From contig JANFOG010000010.1 in assembly GCA_024336345.1 (NCBI GenBank), forward strand, positions 930,001-994,000: a DNA stretch of 64,000 nt. The letters run 5' to 3'. Source of the DNA: Mariannaea sp. PMI_226 (Eukaryota; Ascomycota; Sordariomycetes; Hypocreales; Nectriaceae). The notes under the pieces are model-generated. The model searched no databases. It worked only from the letters and a program-made list of their open reading frames with translations, and was not told the origin of the DNA. Both the position numbers and the translations under genes were made by a program. Below are positions 47,614-59,033 of this stretch, piece by piece; within the stretch, counting starts at the first letter, position 1, and every line of letters begins with the position of its first letter.

Positions 47614-48378
47614 TCATTCATCATCGCTCGTCGATTCCACAACTCGAAGCCCAGTACCCCTTTTCATCGATGTTGCCGCGGCCTCTCGTTTTATCTGCTG
47701 CCGCTTTCCGACCTCGGATACCAAGCCTTTCAAGTAGACCTCAGCCTGAACCGTGGCGCTGTAGGCGGCCGGCGTCCAATTCCATATATTGCGCTTCTCG
47801 ACATCCGCTCCAGCAGCGAGAAGCGTCCGTAGTACCAACAGGTTCCCGTTTCCACTGGCAAAATGAAGTGCTGTGTTTCCTTCGGAGTCTGCACGGCGTA
47901 CCGCATCGTAAGGTCCCCCGGGAACGTAGGTGAGGAGCAATTGGAGGATTGTGTCATGCCCGCCGAGGCTGGCTTCCATGATGGCATCGCGGCCTCGAAT
48001 GTCGCGGCGAAGGATGCAGCTACTGTCAGATTCGCATAGCAGATGGATTACGTCGGTATGACCGGCGCCGGCGGCGAGCATCAGCGCTGTCTGGTGATTC
48101 TCGTTCAATGCGGGGCATGGGTCCTCATGACCGGCCTTGAGTAGCACAGCACATATATCTCTATGGCCCAAGGACGCGGCAAGATGGAGGTTCGAGTTTG
48201 AAAGACCGGAGGGAGAGGAGTCGGGGTTGTGTATCAATGTGGGATGCGATTTGAGAATGCGGTGGAGGAGAGTGGCGTCATTGGCGTGAATGGCCCGACG
48301 GATTCGGATCGACGGTTCAATCCTGGAGGCGGACACGTTAGGTCTGGCAGTTTGGGCGTGAAAGGATGAGACTTACAT
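47614..48378 (-). CDS. Small ankyrin repeat protein
   Basis: 236 aa, made almost wholly of ankyrin repeats: SNLHLAASLGHRDICAVLLKA, QTALMLAAGAGHTDVIHLLC, RDAIMEASLGGHDTILQLLL and NTALHFASGNGNLLVLRTLL are the clear units (about residues 45-180), followed by a last half-repeat (WTPAAYSATV) and a basic tail ending in acids (TSDDE). It is likely a cytosolic or nuclear scaffold. The start is unusual: the conserved frame continues to a CAG acceptor at 48323, and splicing to a GTAAGT donor (48376) joins AT (48378-48377) to G (48322), making ATG in a good context (CCACC before it). Without splicing the frame has no ATG upstream of the first repeat, only GTG at 48336. Confidence 0.8.
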
Positions 48379-49611
48379 GGTGGACGATATGTCATGGCGA
48401 ATGAAGACAAAACACCCCAAGAATCATGCCACGAGCTGCCGCCAGCACAAATATGGGGGGGAAAAGAGTGAAAGAGAGGAAAGAAGCTGAGCAGCGGCGA
48501 TGGTGGGGAGAAGCTGTTGAAGCTGAGAACGAGAGCTTCAGCTGCTTGCGGCCGTCATGAAACACAGCCCCCCATCATGCGGCCCCAGGCTGGCGGGGTT
48601 TTTAGCGGCCTTGGGGAAACAGCCCACCTTACTTTCTTCCCATACGGGACACCGAGAATAGTGGACAGGATGAATTGGTAGGAATGGGGGCGGGGGGGAT
48701 GAGGGGGTGACACCTGGAACATTCCCGCCTATAGGTACCTACAGTGGATAACTTAGTGGGGAGCTTGATCAGGACACCCAAATGACCTGTGAATCTCAAC
48801 GGAGACGTACACGGAATACTCTTGATGGGGAGAAGCAGTAGCTGTCTATTATCACAAGTCTCTCATGTATGGGGTTTTTTTTTCTCTCTTTTTTCCATAT
48901 CTTCTTTCAAACTGAATGTAAACCGCGAGAAAACTCAATGATTCAAGACAGTGCAACCATATCATGTCCCATGTGCCAAGGGATGACAAACATCCACCAT
49001 ACCGACTCGGGGGCCACGCAGTAGGTCGTTTGTGATAAATCCGGGAATGGCACAGTTGATGTCAAAGTACCTTTTCCTTCATCAGCATTTGGTCTGTGCT
49101 ATGAGAACATCTCTCCCAAGTTCACGTTGAGTGTTTATCTGTTGCCAATACTACTCAGTATTTTCGGTCAAGTGTATTTATTCAACGTCGCTTGTTGAAA
49201 TGTCTTCTCTTATCTAAACCATAGTGTTTATCCAGATGCCCCATGAAGTCATCCTACCATCTACCTCTATTAATAGGTACTGTAGGTTGGTCGTCACTTA
49301 GCTTGCTTAGCTACCGTATTCTGCTTCTTTTCTTAGTCTTTACTGCCTCTATAGATATGAAGAAATAGCTAAATGGCATGGGTTTTTATTCAATCAATGG
49401 TCTTTGATTCGCGGGAAATTCTTTGTTTGCTCGTGTCCATCTCATCTCAATCGGGAAACTGATAATCGTACATATGCGACCCCCATCACGGCAAAAAAAG
49501 GCATTAGCATAAAGCAAGAGAAGCCAGGGCTTCCCCTCACGGAAAATCATCTCCCTCTGTCCTCTTCTTTTTGAATACATCTCTGGTCTCTCAACTCTGT
49601 ACTTGCAAGCA
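48379..49611. other. Divergent intergenic region, no gene seen
   Basis: 1.23 kb between the ankyrin gene and the DUF885 gene, which point away from each other. It contains a T run with C/T-rich flanks at about 48874-48905. Confidence 0.5.
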
Positions 49612-51336
49612 ATGTCTGATATATCCCTGAATGCACTCAACTCTCCTGCAGAGATGGGTGACACTTGGGTAGAGCTGCCGGGTCTGCAAAGCAGTACCTC
49701 TGTCGAGCCGGAATCCATGTCAGATCGTATTCGTAGGGTACGCTCTGATCGACGTGACTTGCTCAACTACTACAATATCACCATCGCTGAGAGGCGATAC
49801 ACAAGGTTGCTTGACTTCTATTCCGAAGAGCTGGATTCCTTGGATCGTGTTGCCTTTGCCAGCCTCTCGCAGCAAGACAGAGTCGATTTCCTCCTCCTCC
49901 GGAATTTCCTTACCCGAGAGCTGGGACAACTACGCCTCGATCGCAAGAACGCAAAAGCGAGTTTGGAATTGCTCCCATTTGCTCACCGCATCGTGCAACT
50001 TTGTGAATCTCGACAAGATGTACATGTCATGGAAGGAGTCAAAGCAGCTGAAGCCCTCAATAATATAAAACATGAGGTGTGCAAAGCCCAGGAAGCGGTT
50101 GAGCAGCACCGTCTGCTTGCCAGAAAGCAAGCTGCATACAAAGCGGTCAAGATACTCGACGAGCTTCGTGACCATTTTCGAGATTATTACCAATTCTATC
50201 ACGCCTACGATCCCTTGTTTGACTGGTGGGCCTCCACCCCGTGGCACGAAGCGGATGCTGCCCTCGCTAGCTACTCATCACTTATCGAGACTACTTTGGC
50301 AGGAATTCAACCTGGTGGCAAGGAGGAAATCGTGGGAGAGCCCATCGGTAGAGACGGTCTGATGGTCGAGCTCGAAGCAGAGATGATCCCTTACACACCA
50401 GAGCAACTGATCAGCCATGCACAAACCACATATAAATGGTGCATGGGAGAGATGATTGCTGCCTCGAAAGAACTGGGCTTCGGGGATAACTGGTCGGAGG
50501 CTCTTGATTTCGTCAAGAATCAGGGAGTCCCGCCAGGTCAGCAGACGCAGCTAGTCCAGCAGCTCGCCCGCGAAGGAACAGAATTCGTTCAAAAGCACGA
50601 CCTTGTCACTGTGCCTCCCATATCTGAGGAAACATATCGCATGTTTATGATGTCCGCAGAGCGCCAGAAGGAGTCCCCATTCTTCTTAGGCGGTCCATCT
50701 ATTATCGTCTCTTATCCAACAGCCGCGATGAGCCATGACTTCAAGAAAATGGTAATGAGGGGGAACAATATTCACTTCTCTCGCGCAACCGCATTTCATG
50801 AGCTTATTCCTGGACATCGACTGCAGCTGTACATGGGAGAGAGGCACAACAGCCATCGCCAGATGTTTTCGACTCCCTTCTTTGTCGAGGGCTGGGCAAT
50901 GTATTGGGAACTCTTGTTTTGGGACATGGGCAACTTCTTCACCACCCCTGAGGACCGGATCGGAACCCTCTTTTGGAGGATGCACCGTTGTGCTCGCATC
51001 ATCTTCTCCCTCAAGTTCCATCTCGGCGAGATGACCGCTCAAGAATGCGTGGATCTGTTGGTGAATTGGGTTGGCCACGAACGATCAAATGCAGAGGCCG
51101 AGGTCAGACGGTCCTTCAACGGAGACTATCCGCCACTGTATCAAGTTGGGTACATGATTGGTGCGCTCCAAATCTTCCAGTTGCGAAATGAAGTGTTGCA
51201 GGGAGGGTTTCTCGGTGAGAAGGAGTTTCACGATCAAGTCTTGAGGGCTAATACCATGCCGATTGAACTGCTGCGCGCTCTGATACTTGGCCTTCCCCTC
51301 GATCCGAACTACAAGTCTCAATGGAAATTCCTCTAG
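49612..51336 (+). CDS. DUF885 family protein, zinc-metallopeptidase-like
   Basis: Single exon, 574 aa, start at the ATG 49612. DUF885 proteins are helical and carry a gluzincin-like metal site. Here HELIPGH lies at 396-402, followed by EGWAMYWE at 426-433, whose first Glu is the likely third ligand. The preceding RGNNIHFSRATAFHE and following LGLPLDPNYK-type end fit the family. There is no signal peptide, so it is probably cytosolic. Bacterial relatives are often annotated as carboxypeptidases; the substrate in fungi is unknown. It is convergent with the coiled-coil gene, ending 262 bp before that gene's stop. Confidence 0.88.
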   Translation: MSDISLNALNSPAEMGDTWVELPGLQSSTSVEPESMSDRIRRVRSDRRDLLNYYNITIAERRYTRLLDFYSEELDSLDRVAFASLSQQDRVDFLLLRNFLTRELGQLRLDRKNAKASLELLPFAHRIVQLCESRQDVHVMEGVKAAEALNNIKHEVCKAQEAVEQHRLLARKQAAYKAVKILDELRDHFRDYYQFYHAYDPLFDWWASTPWHEADAALASYSSLIETTLAGIQPGGKEEIVGEPIGRDGLMVELEAEMIPYTPEQLISHAQTTYKWCMGEMIAASKELGFGDNWSEALDFVKNQGVPPGQQTQLVQQLAREGTEFVQKHDLVTVPPISEETYRMFMMSAERQKESPFFLGGPSIIVSYPTAAMSHDFKKMVMRGNNIHFSRATAFHELIPGHRLQLYMGERHNSHRQMFSTPFFVEGWAMYWELLFWDMGNFFTTPEDRIGTLFWRMHRCARIIFSLKFHLGEMTAQECVDLLVNWVGHERSNAEAEVRRSFNGDYPPLYQVGYMIGALQIFQLRNEVLQGGFLGEKEFHDQVLRANTMPIELLRALILGLPLDPNYKSQWKFL

Positions 51337-51598
51337 GAATTGACCGACGCACAAAGGGCGACCTTTTCAGAGGGGGGTGACACTGGAGTCAGGAGGTCCG
51401 TAGCTAATCCTGGCACAAGAATTGGACTACTTGTGAGGAATTTAGTGAGGAAAACTCGTTGTTTGAAGACTTGTTTCTAACAATATTTATTATGTATGAT
51501 AGATACATGACAAAAGAAAATAAATTTCCTAGCGAAGGTATACCATAAACGCCGTTCCAATGCCCCCGAACCTTGCAATCATGGTCACAGAAATACCT

Positions 51599-53737
51599 TT
51601 AGAACATCTCAACTTCATCTTCATCTAGTAGAGCCATGCCACTATCATAGCCGCGGCGGCGTTTATGATTGCGTCGTTGCGCAAGCTCCCCAGCAAAATA
51701 TCCAACTTGCCGGACAACGGTCCCTGCCTTGGGAGGGGAGCCGGGTGGTGTTCCTGATTCCTTTCCTTCAGGCTGCTCGTCATCACTTCGCTGATGCTTT
51801 CTGGGAGATTTTAGAAAATCTTGGCTTATTTGCAAAAGTCGTTGTAGCTCTTGCTTCATCGAGTCGATGACGGCCTTTGCATCGGTCTCTTGCTCATTCA
51901 TCTTAGTCTGGAGGCTGCCGTTCTCGACACGGAGAGTCAAAACAGTCTCATGAGCTGTTCGGAGTGATGCATTTACGCGATCAATCTCGCTCCGGAGCTC
52001 GACCACCCTTGCGTCTTGAATAGCCAAATCATGGCCATGTTGGTGGTTTAATGCTGAAATCTCTTTTTCTTTGGCTTCTTGTACTTGCGTCACTTCCTTT
52101 TGCAAGTCAGCCGTTCTTTGCAAGGTATCGTTCAATTTGACCTCCAGCTCAGCAATGACATCCTCTTTCTTGCAAAGCACACGGCGGTTGGACTCTATCT
52201 GGGCATGGTGAGTTGCTCTTGAGTCGCGGTGGTCGCTTTCCATCTGCTGGATGAGCTTCTCAAGCTCGGCAACATCTCGAACGTAGCCATCTACTGCCCC
52301 CTTGAGTCTTTCGTTGGCAACCTCCAACTCCTTGATCCGGGCAATTTTATCGCTCATGAGTTTCTCAGCCTTGGACATTTCAGCTTTGAGACCATCCATG
52401 ACTGAGACCCGAGCATCGAGCTGCTTCCTCAAGGAAAGCTCAATTTGGTGGTATTCATCGATGGAGTCTTCATCTTCCTTGGCTCGTTTAGCCATTGCAC
52501 GGAGACGAGTGAGCATGAGATCAAGGACTTCAGCGCCACGGGAGGTGAGAGGAAGGGCGATTTCTCCAGGAGTGAGGTATTCGAGCTCTAAACGGGCAGC
52601 ACGAAAGCCAGATGCAAGAGACACAACCATCTCTCCCGCATCACTGCCCGCAAATCCCAGGTCTTTAATCGCCGTTTTTAGCTGTTCGAGGGCGCATGTG
52701 CGATCAGACATAGTCCGCAGTAGACCCTCGACGCGGGCCTCTAGATCATATGAAGAAGAGTCAGGATCGCTCTCGCTTGATCTGGAGGTAGCATCTGAGA
52801 TCTTCTCGGTCAACCGCTGACTGAGGTCTTTATAGGAGTCGAGAGTATCTGTAAGCTTATTGAGCTCGAGATGAAGCGAAGAGATCTCCTCTTCAAGCTG
52901 ATTGTGTTTGCGGTCGGATGAGAAGACCTGGACGCCAGTATGTGACTTTGGCGTGGCCAGGAGGTCTCGGAAGCAAGGCGTCCCAGGTTCAGCAGGACTC
53001 GTCGCAGGAGGAGTCGGGAACGAGGATCGAGCTCTTGAGGGTGTGCTACAGGCGAGTTGCGCCATAGTATCGTCACCAAATTCATCCTCGTCAGTAATCA
53101 TGTCCATGAAGTCGTTGTGTGAGGAGAATGGCTCTCTCCCTGCGAGGGTCCAGTTATAGCCTCTACTCTGGTTTGACTGCGAGACAGATTTCTTGGCAAG
53201 CTCATCCTTGAGATCCTCGACCTGCTTCTCCAGATCCCACACGCGGTCAGTGTCCATGATGATGGTGGCATTCTGAAGTTCGTAAATTTCCCGATCTCGA
53301 GCCTTGAGTTCTGACTTGAGTCGGTTGATTTCAGCCGTCGTTTCTTGCGCTCGCCGACGCTTTTCCTGCTGGATAGCGTTCATTTCCTCACTCAAGCCAT
53401 TGCGGCGGATACGGCGCTGGATGCGACCGTCCAGGACCTGACGAAGAGGAAGGAAATTGAGCTCGCCGCTGTGCGGGATACCTGGGCTGGGGTGTGCACT
53501 TGTCCTAGTAGGTGCTGAAGAATGTCGACGCTTGGGAGTGTCAACAGCGACACGCCGAATCATAGGTGTCAATCCGCATGATAGTCCGGAGCTCGTAGGG
53601 AGACCAGGATCCGAAAGGCGAGCTCGTCTTTTGGCACCTCTTTTTGGAGTTTGTATCAACAGCTCTGGAGTAGCATCAGATGACTTCATGCTACGACGTG
53701 TCCGTCGCACGGCAATCGGTAAATCGAGGTCATCCAT
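51599..53737 (-). CDS. Large coiled-coil protein, conserved in filamentous fungi
   Basis: Single exon, 712 aa from the ATG at 53737. The N-terminal 130 residues are basic and Ser/Pro-rich (PIAVRRTRRSM, TPKRRHSS) with nuclear-localisation-like clusters. Residues about 140-230 and 270-680 are heptad-rich coiled coil with many Glu, Lys and Leu. The C-terminal end is Pro-rich then basic (RRNHKRRRGYDSGM) and closes with acids (DEDEVEMF). It resembles nuclear or spindle-associated structural proteins, but no named family is certain. The frame extends upstream to 53872 through a low-complexity Leu and Pro run encoded by a GGT microsatellite; that part is treated as leader. Confidence 0.75.
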   Translation of the reverse strand: MDDLDLPIAVRRTRRSMKSSDATPELLIQTPKRGAKRRARLSDPGLPTSSGLSCGLTPMIRRVAVDTPKRRHSSAPTRTSAHPSPGIPHSGELNFLPLRQVLDGRIQRRIRRNGLSEEMNAIQQEKRRRAQETTAEINRLKSELKARDREIYELQNATIIMDTDRVWDLEKQVEDLKDELAKKSVSQSNQSRGYNWTLAGREPFSSHNDFMDMITDEDEFGDDTMAQLACSTPSRARSSFPTPPATSPAEPGTPCFRDLLATPKSHTGVQVFSSDRKHNQLEEEISSLHLELNKLTDTLDSYKDLSQRLTEKISDATSRSSESDPDSSSYDLEARVEGLLRTMSDRTCALEQLKTAIKDLGFAGSDAGEMVVSLASGFRAARLELEYLTPGEIALPLTSRGAEVLDLMLTRLRAMAKRAKEDEDSIDEYHQIELSLRKQLDARVSVMDGLKAEMSKAEKLMSDKIARIKELEVANERLKGAVDGYVRDVAELEKLIQQMESDHRDSRATHHAQIESNRRVLCKKEDVIAELEVKLNDTLQRTADLQKEVTQVQEAKEKEISALNHQHGHDLAIQDARVVELRSEIDRVNASLRTAHETVLTLRVENGSLQTKMNEQETDAKAVIDSMKQELQRLLQISQDFLKSPRKHQRSDDEQPEGKESGTPPGSPPKAGTVVRQVGYFAGELAQRRNHKRRRGYDSGMALLDEDEVEMF

Positions 53738-55635
53738 GATTGTGGGTGTTGTTGTTGGTGGTGGTGGTGGTGGTGGTGGTGGGGTGTGATAGTAGCGGCC
53801 GCCAACAACAAGTACAAGAAGCAAACTCAGGTCGGACAACAACAGCAGCAACAAAAAAAGAAGGAATACCAAGGCCGCAGGAAGGGTCCTTATGTGCTTT
53901 CTGGTAAGAGATATATATAAATAAGCAAAATGCTCAGAGACAGGTCACAATGAAAAAAAGGGTCAGAAGTATTGATCAAGTCGATCCGCAAGTAAACAAG
54001 GATCTACGGAGACGTGAGCGCGACTCTGCGCAGGCGCAAGACGCTCGGTCGTGGGTTTGTTTACACATTTCCTGTCTTGGTTTAGTGCGGGACGGGTCAG
54101 GGTACGGCCCCACCACCCCGCGGTTGACAGCAGCCAACGGATTCGGACACATCAAGGGTTCAGCAAAACGGCGGCCCCTCGGACGCTCGCTTTGGAGCTT
54201 GGCCGGGAATGTCTGGTGGGGCGGCAGTCGAGCGAGTAGAGACCGTGAATTTGGAGGGGAGCTTTGGCTGGTTGCTTGAATGCAAGGTAGCTCGTCTGAT
54301 TCACAGTGGTGACCTGGTGCTCGTCTGGTGCTTCACGTCGCAATCTCCACAACTCTCTCTCCCCGAGATACAGCATGTATCAAAGGGGGGGTGAATAAAC
54401 ATTGGATCCACGAAGCTACGGTAGGTGAACAAAGATGGGCTATGTCGATGAGAATCGAGTCTTGCGTCCGAGACTCGAATCCACCAATGCCCATACCGCC
54501 TGCATCAGTAGTTATACGTGTGTTTTGTTTGCGAGACGGTGACTGGTAGGATGCGAATCGAAGACGAGGGTTGCTATCCAACCGGGTTGTTTACAAAAAC
54601 ATAAGCTACCTTAGTTGCACAATGTACGCATGTTGTACAAACGCGTCGAATCTTTTTTCTTTTCCTTGTTGGTCTAACTGACCATTTCATCCCGTCCGCA
54701 CGACATTTGGCCCCGTCATGGCCGACCTGCTGTGACCTCGTCGATGGTCTGCAGAGTGCAGACAAGACCACGATCTGCTCCCCTGGTCTGTCAGGATGAG
54801 GGTTCCCATTCTTCTCTGCTCCACCTGGTCTGCCTGCACGATATCGATGAAGGTTCGCTTGAAACCATGAAACTAAGGTAGCATGGATCTGGTATATATG
54901 TTTTTGGAACCATGCTATGCACAGTAGGTATCGCCTTTATAGTTAACAGCCGGTGATAAGACTACGGGATGTAAGAATCCCCTAGATAAGGTACGTACAC
55001 ACCACCTAGCTACCTATTGCAGGTACGTCCCATCCCTCTCCCGCAATATTCAACATGAGAATGGTTGAGAGAACTGAGAATCAGAGGCCCCAGCGTCCGC
55101 CACTTGCCGTCATAGCGTCCCAACTTGGAAAACGCACCAAATAACAATGTACCCAAGATTCCTCTTCACCCCTCCCAATTGCATGTTGCATAATCTCATT
55201 TTTGAGGACGTACTGCAATGTTATTTTGCTTTTCGCCATAGAAGTGTAGGGCTCCGAATTTACCTGCGTACACAACTTATCAGAACCCTCAATAAATAAT
55301 CATGACAAGTTAACGGACACCGTCCTACCACAAGAAGGGATGGTAGCTTCCCGACGACCATTAGTACCGTCGGTACTTGAATAGCTCACCCTGATGACTA
55401 ATAATCATCTAGGCCCTTGTCCGCCGCAAATCGGAATGGTACGTTGGGTGAGTGCTATGCTTGACTCGAGCCCACACCGAAACATGACTTCCGCTTCACC
55501 GTGAAAGAGCCGGCAATCATGTCGCCATAAGAACCTTCAGCAGTGCCCTTATTTTCTACATCCGCTTCCATTCTCTCTGATCGCGCCCAGGCCGCACAGC
55601 AACGCCAAGTTCGCGCGTGCACTCATGGAGAATCC
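53738..55635. other. Divergent intergenic region of 1.9 kb
   Basis: It separates the coiled-coil gene (minus) and the second zinc-cluster gene (plus). Besides the GGT microsatellite I see only short ORFs without domains. Confidence 0.45.
53756..53782. repeat. (GGT)n microsatellite, about 9 units
   Basis: Nearly pure GGT repeat on the plus strand, about 20 bp upstream of the coiled-coil gene start, so it is ACC-repeat in that gene's leader. If translation started upstream it would encode poly-Pro. Confidence 0.9.
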
Positions 55636-57825
55636 ATGATGCCGGCGCACGGAAAGCAGGTCAAATTTGTGGCGTCGGATCCCAGTCGGGGAGGCTTGCC
55701 TGTGAAGCGCAAACAGGTTCAACAGGCCTGTGAGGCCTGTCGTCGGAAGAAGGTGTGTGGACCGGACGCACCCTGAATCAAAAGGAATAGTCACTAACTA
55801 GAGACTCTAGAGACGATGCATCCACGCAGAAGATTATGAGGAACCAGTCGTCTCTGTGACTGCGCCTCCGACAGATGAGTCGGCCAGTCAGGAACCGCCC
55901 TCACAAACCCCGTATGTCGCATTGTCTCACCTGACCTTGGACGGTTTTTTTCTCATTCACCTCATAGTCCCTCCTTAGCAAGCCTCAATACCCCTTCTCA
56001 GGCGCATATCTCATCTCTCGATGGACAGAGTATTGAGGGGAGAAACTCTACCATTCGTTATGATCAACCACCACCCTCTCCTTCGCTTACCACCATCCAG
56101 CAGGATACACCCACCAACACCGTCCCAAAGACCCAATCATCTCAGCGATTCGTCGGTGACCTCAACCCTGAAGGCATGTTCGTTGAGGCTATGGGCTCAG
56201 CGTCAGCCCGTGCGACCTCTCAAAAGGGCGATGTTGGCATTTGGCTCAGCTCAGCGATGGCCGGCTCGGGTCAGGGATCCCAGTTCGTCACGTCACGGCC
56301 ACCACCCATCATGGACCAGTTTCTTCTTCCATTCGTGAAGGAGCACTGCCTATCGTGCCTCCCGCCAGAAAGGGAGTATCGCAAGCTGAAAAATGCTTTC
56401 CTCCAAAAGGTCCACCCCATATTCCCTATCATTCCGGAGGCGGCATTAGAGGGCCCTACAGATAATCCAAACGATATCGTCCTGCGTCAACTAGTATGTC
56501 TAGCTGCCGCCCCAGATCCTGACGTCGCCCAGTATCTCTTTCTCAAAAAGCGAGGATCAGCTCCCCTTCCTTGCCAGGAGTTTATGTCGACAGTATCTTC
56601 TGCCGTTCGTGCTGTCCTCGAGACAAGCATCATCGCCGATAGGGTCATCCACATTCGAGCTCTGGTAATGCTCTCGCTTTACACCCAGCCTAGCAGTGCC
56701 GAGGAAGCTGATCTTCCTGCGCAACTCGGTGGCCGGGCGGTTCATCACATTCAGACCCTTGGACTGCACCTCCTCCGGTACGAATCACCAAACGGAGAGG
56801 AGTTTGAGACACTGTTTTGTGCAGTTTGGGCCGTCGACAGAATCAATGCCGCATTTTATGGAAGGCCGTGTCTAATGCATGAGCGAGATATCGGTGCAAA
56901 TTTAGACGGCTGTATCAGGAACCGCCCACCTTGTTTCCGTCTTCTCCTTTCCGTGTGTCAGTGGCTCGATCAAGTCATTGAGCTCTATCGACCAGGACCG
57001 AGTGCCGAGGCTTCTGGGTTCGAAAAGGTTGCTTACATTGACCTGCCTGTTCTTGAAGCCATGATTGTGGACGCTCAGGCCCTGAAAGTTGCGACACCAT
57101 TGATAGGTTAGTCGAATCCATGTACAGTTGACGACACAATTAACATTCAATTAGCAACAATCGAAACCTTTTACCATGCTGTCATTATCCTATCATGCAG
57201 GCTCCCCCGACCCGGAACCAGAACTGCAGCCTCAACACTTCCTCCGGCATCTGCAAACGCTCGTCGCTCGCTCGCGGCGGAGCGAATCGCGTGTGCTGTC
57301 CCACGGGATAGCCTCAGCCCAGTCCCCTTCGTCCCTTATGCGGTGTCTCTTGCTCTGAGCGTGGAATATCGCAAAATGCGCCACAGTCGCCTACCGATGT
57401 TTCGTGCAAGAGCCATGTACGCCTTCAGCCGCAATTGCGAAATGCTGAGGAAGTTTGGCGAGTACTACTGGAGCGCGAGCGTGGTGGCTGGACTAGGCGA
57501 CCGGGTTCTGAAGGAAATGGAAAGAGCAGCAAACACACTCACCAAAGACATCACTCCACCGCCGCCCGAGACGCCTGGCTCTGGTCCGTCTTCTCAAGCG
57601 ACACCTCGAGGAGCTGGGCCAGCCGTTACAGATCCTTCAATCAATGCTGCAGCAAACACGGACAACCTGGTCGATTTTTCACTTGTGGATGCTATATCTG
57701 GACGGGATGTCTTTGGGCATATCGATCCCAACTTCGATCTAAACGCTGTGGAGGACGCTTTAGAAGCCAACCTAGACATAGGGCTACCCTTTAACTGGGG
57801 AGATTGGGGCCAGTTCGCTGCGTGA
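55636..57825 (+). CDS. Fungal transcription factor with a partial zinc-cluster motif
   Basis: Four exons, 55636-55752, 55811-55911, 55968-57106 and 57155-57825 (introns 58, 56, 48 nt), give 675 aa. The DNA-binding part is KRKQVQQACEACRRKKRRC: C32-x2-C35-x6-C42, then IHAEDYE. The second Cys trio of a normal Zn2Cys6 finger is absent nearby; I recall a class of fungal regulators, near cutinase-factor-like proteins, that begin this way and share RFVGDLNPEG after a linker, which is also present here. The middle (residues about 200-420, including VHPIFPIIPEAAL and LFCAVWAVDRINAAFYGRPC) is the fungal-specific regulatory domain. The C-terminus is Ser/Pro-rich then acidic, an activation-domain look. 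The start is the first of two tandem ATGs. Confidence 0.85.
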
Positions 57826-59033
57826 AACCCCTAGATCTTGAATAAAGATCGCTGAGGTCATCCTGCCTTGGAGTCCTGGATGCATCAGACACAAATCACC
57901 GCCCACAGCAATGGCCATTACTGCGACTCAAACACCTAATGATGGACAGGGTCATGGGAAATCTTCAACTGCCAAAAGAATCTTGCCCAGTTGAGAGCAC
58001 CTCCCCTGATTATGAGATTGACTCAGTTACAGAATTGCCAGCCCCATTTTCATGAACAATACTGTCAATTAGCCAACCGATCCTAAAGTTTCAATAAAAG
58101 AAACTTGACAGGAAGAGAATTGACGAGGAAACACCTCCAAGACAACTTTGGATAGAATATCTCACTCCCTTGGATGGATAAAGATGCAGTACTTTAGGTA
58201 TGTCACAGAGATGCAAGCGAGTGCTATGCTCTGAACCACCCGCATCCTCTCTTCGTCTCTAGGGAATCCGTTCGAGTGAGCAAGGTTTTTTGTGTCTCAA
58301 AAGAAAGAAAAATGAGGGTATCTTTCAACTTTTACTTTGTCACATCTTGGCCACCAGAAACGAAGTTCCAGTGGGATACGACATCGCTCGCAGACAGCGA
58401 CAATCTCAAGCAAATCAATGCTCCAAAGCTTGAAAGAGCCAAGTAAATGGTTCTTCAATAGTTCCAGCACTAACGATGCGACGAGAAAAACTATTTTGCA
58501 GACTGGTCAAGAAGCTAATACGGCACGGGTAGCTGTGGATATTTCCAGAGTAGTGACAAAAAATTTGTATGTGCAGACAAGTTGCACATGTTGTCTTGAT
58601 ATTGCGAATACCCCTTATCCTACAATGCCCAATATCGGGCTTCCTTAATCATAACACTCATCCCAATATCTGGGTCCGTAAAAAATAAACATTGGCCAAG
58701 TCAGGAACTCGGCCCGGAGCCGACATCATAGTGACACCTTAAAGCGACCCTTATCCTCAAAATGTCCTTCGACTGGACTGATACTCGTAGTTCCCCGCTC
58801 TCAAACAAGTCGCTGTGCTAAATATTGATGCTCTTTTTCGCATAATGTACCAAATAACGCCTTTGTATGATAAATCCGTCAATCCCGTGGTATCGCTAGT
58901 GTTCCCTCTCTTTCACTCGTCTCGCGCAGAAATCCCAAGCCTTTATTTTAGCGGAGGCATGGAACCGCACATGAACATGCATGTGGCAAAGCATATAAAT
59001 CGAACACCAAATGGCTCATTTTCGTTTCTGCGC
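57826..59033. other. Intergenic region of 1.2 kb between convergent genes
   Basis: No ORF with family features. It holds the 3' UTRs of the zinc-cluster gene and the MRX7-like gene. Confidence 0.45.

Noticed and set aside
47395..47832. 145-aa plus-strand ORF
   Set aside because: It is partly antisense to the ankyrin gene, with no domain of its own.
54453..54500. tRNA-like T-loop sequence (GACTCGAATCC)
   Set aside because: No D-arm, anticodon stem or acceptor pairing could be drawn on either strand.
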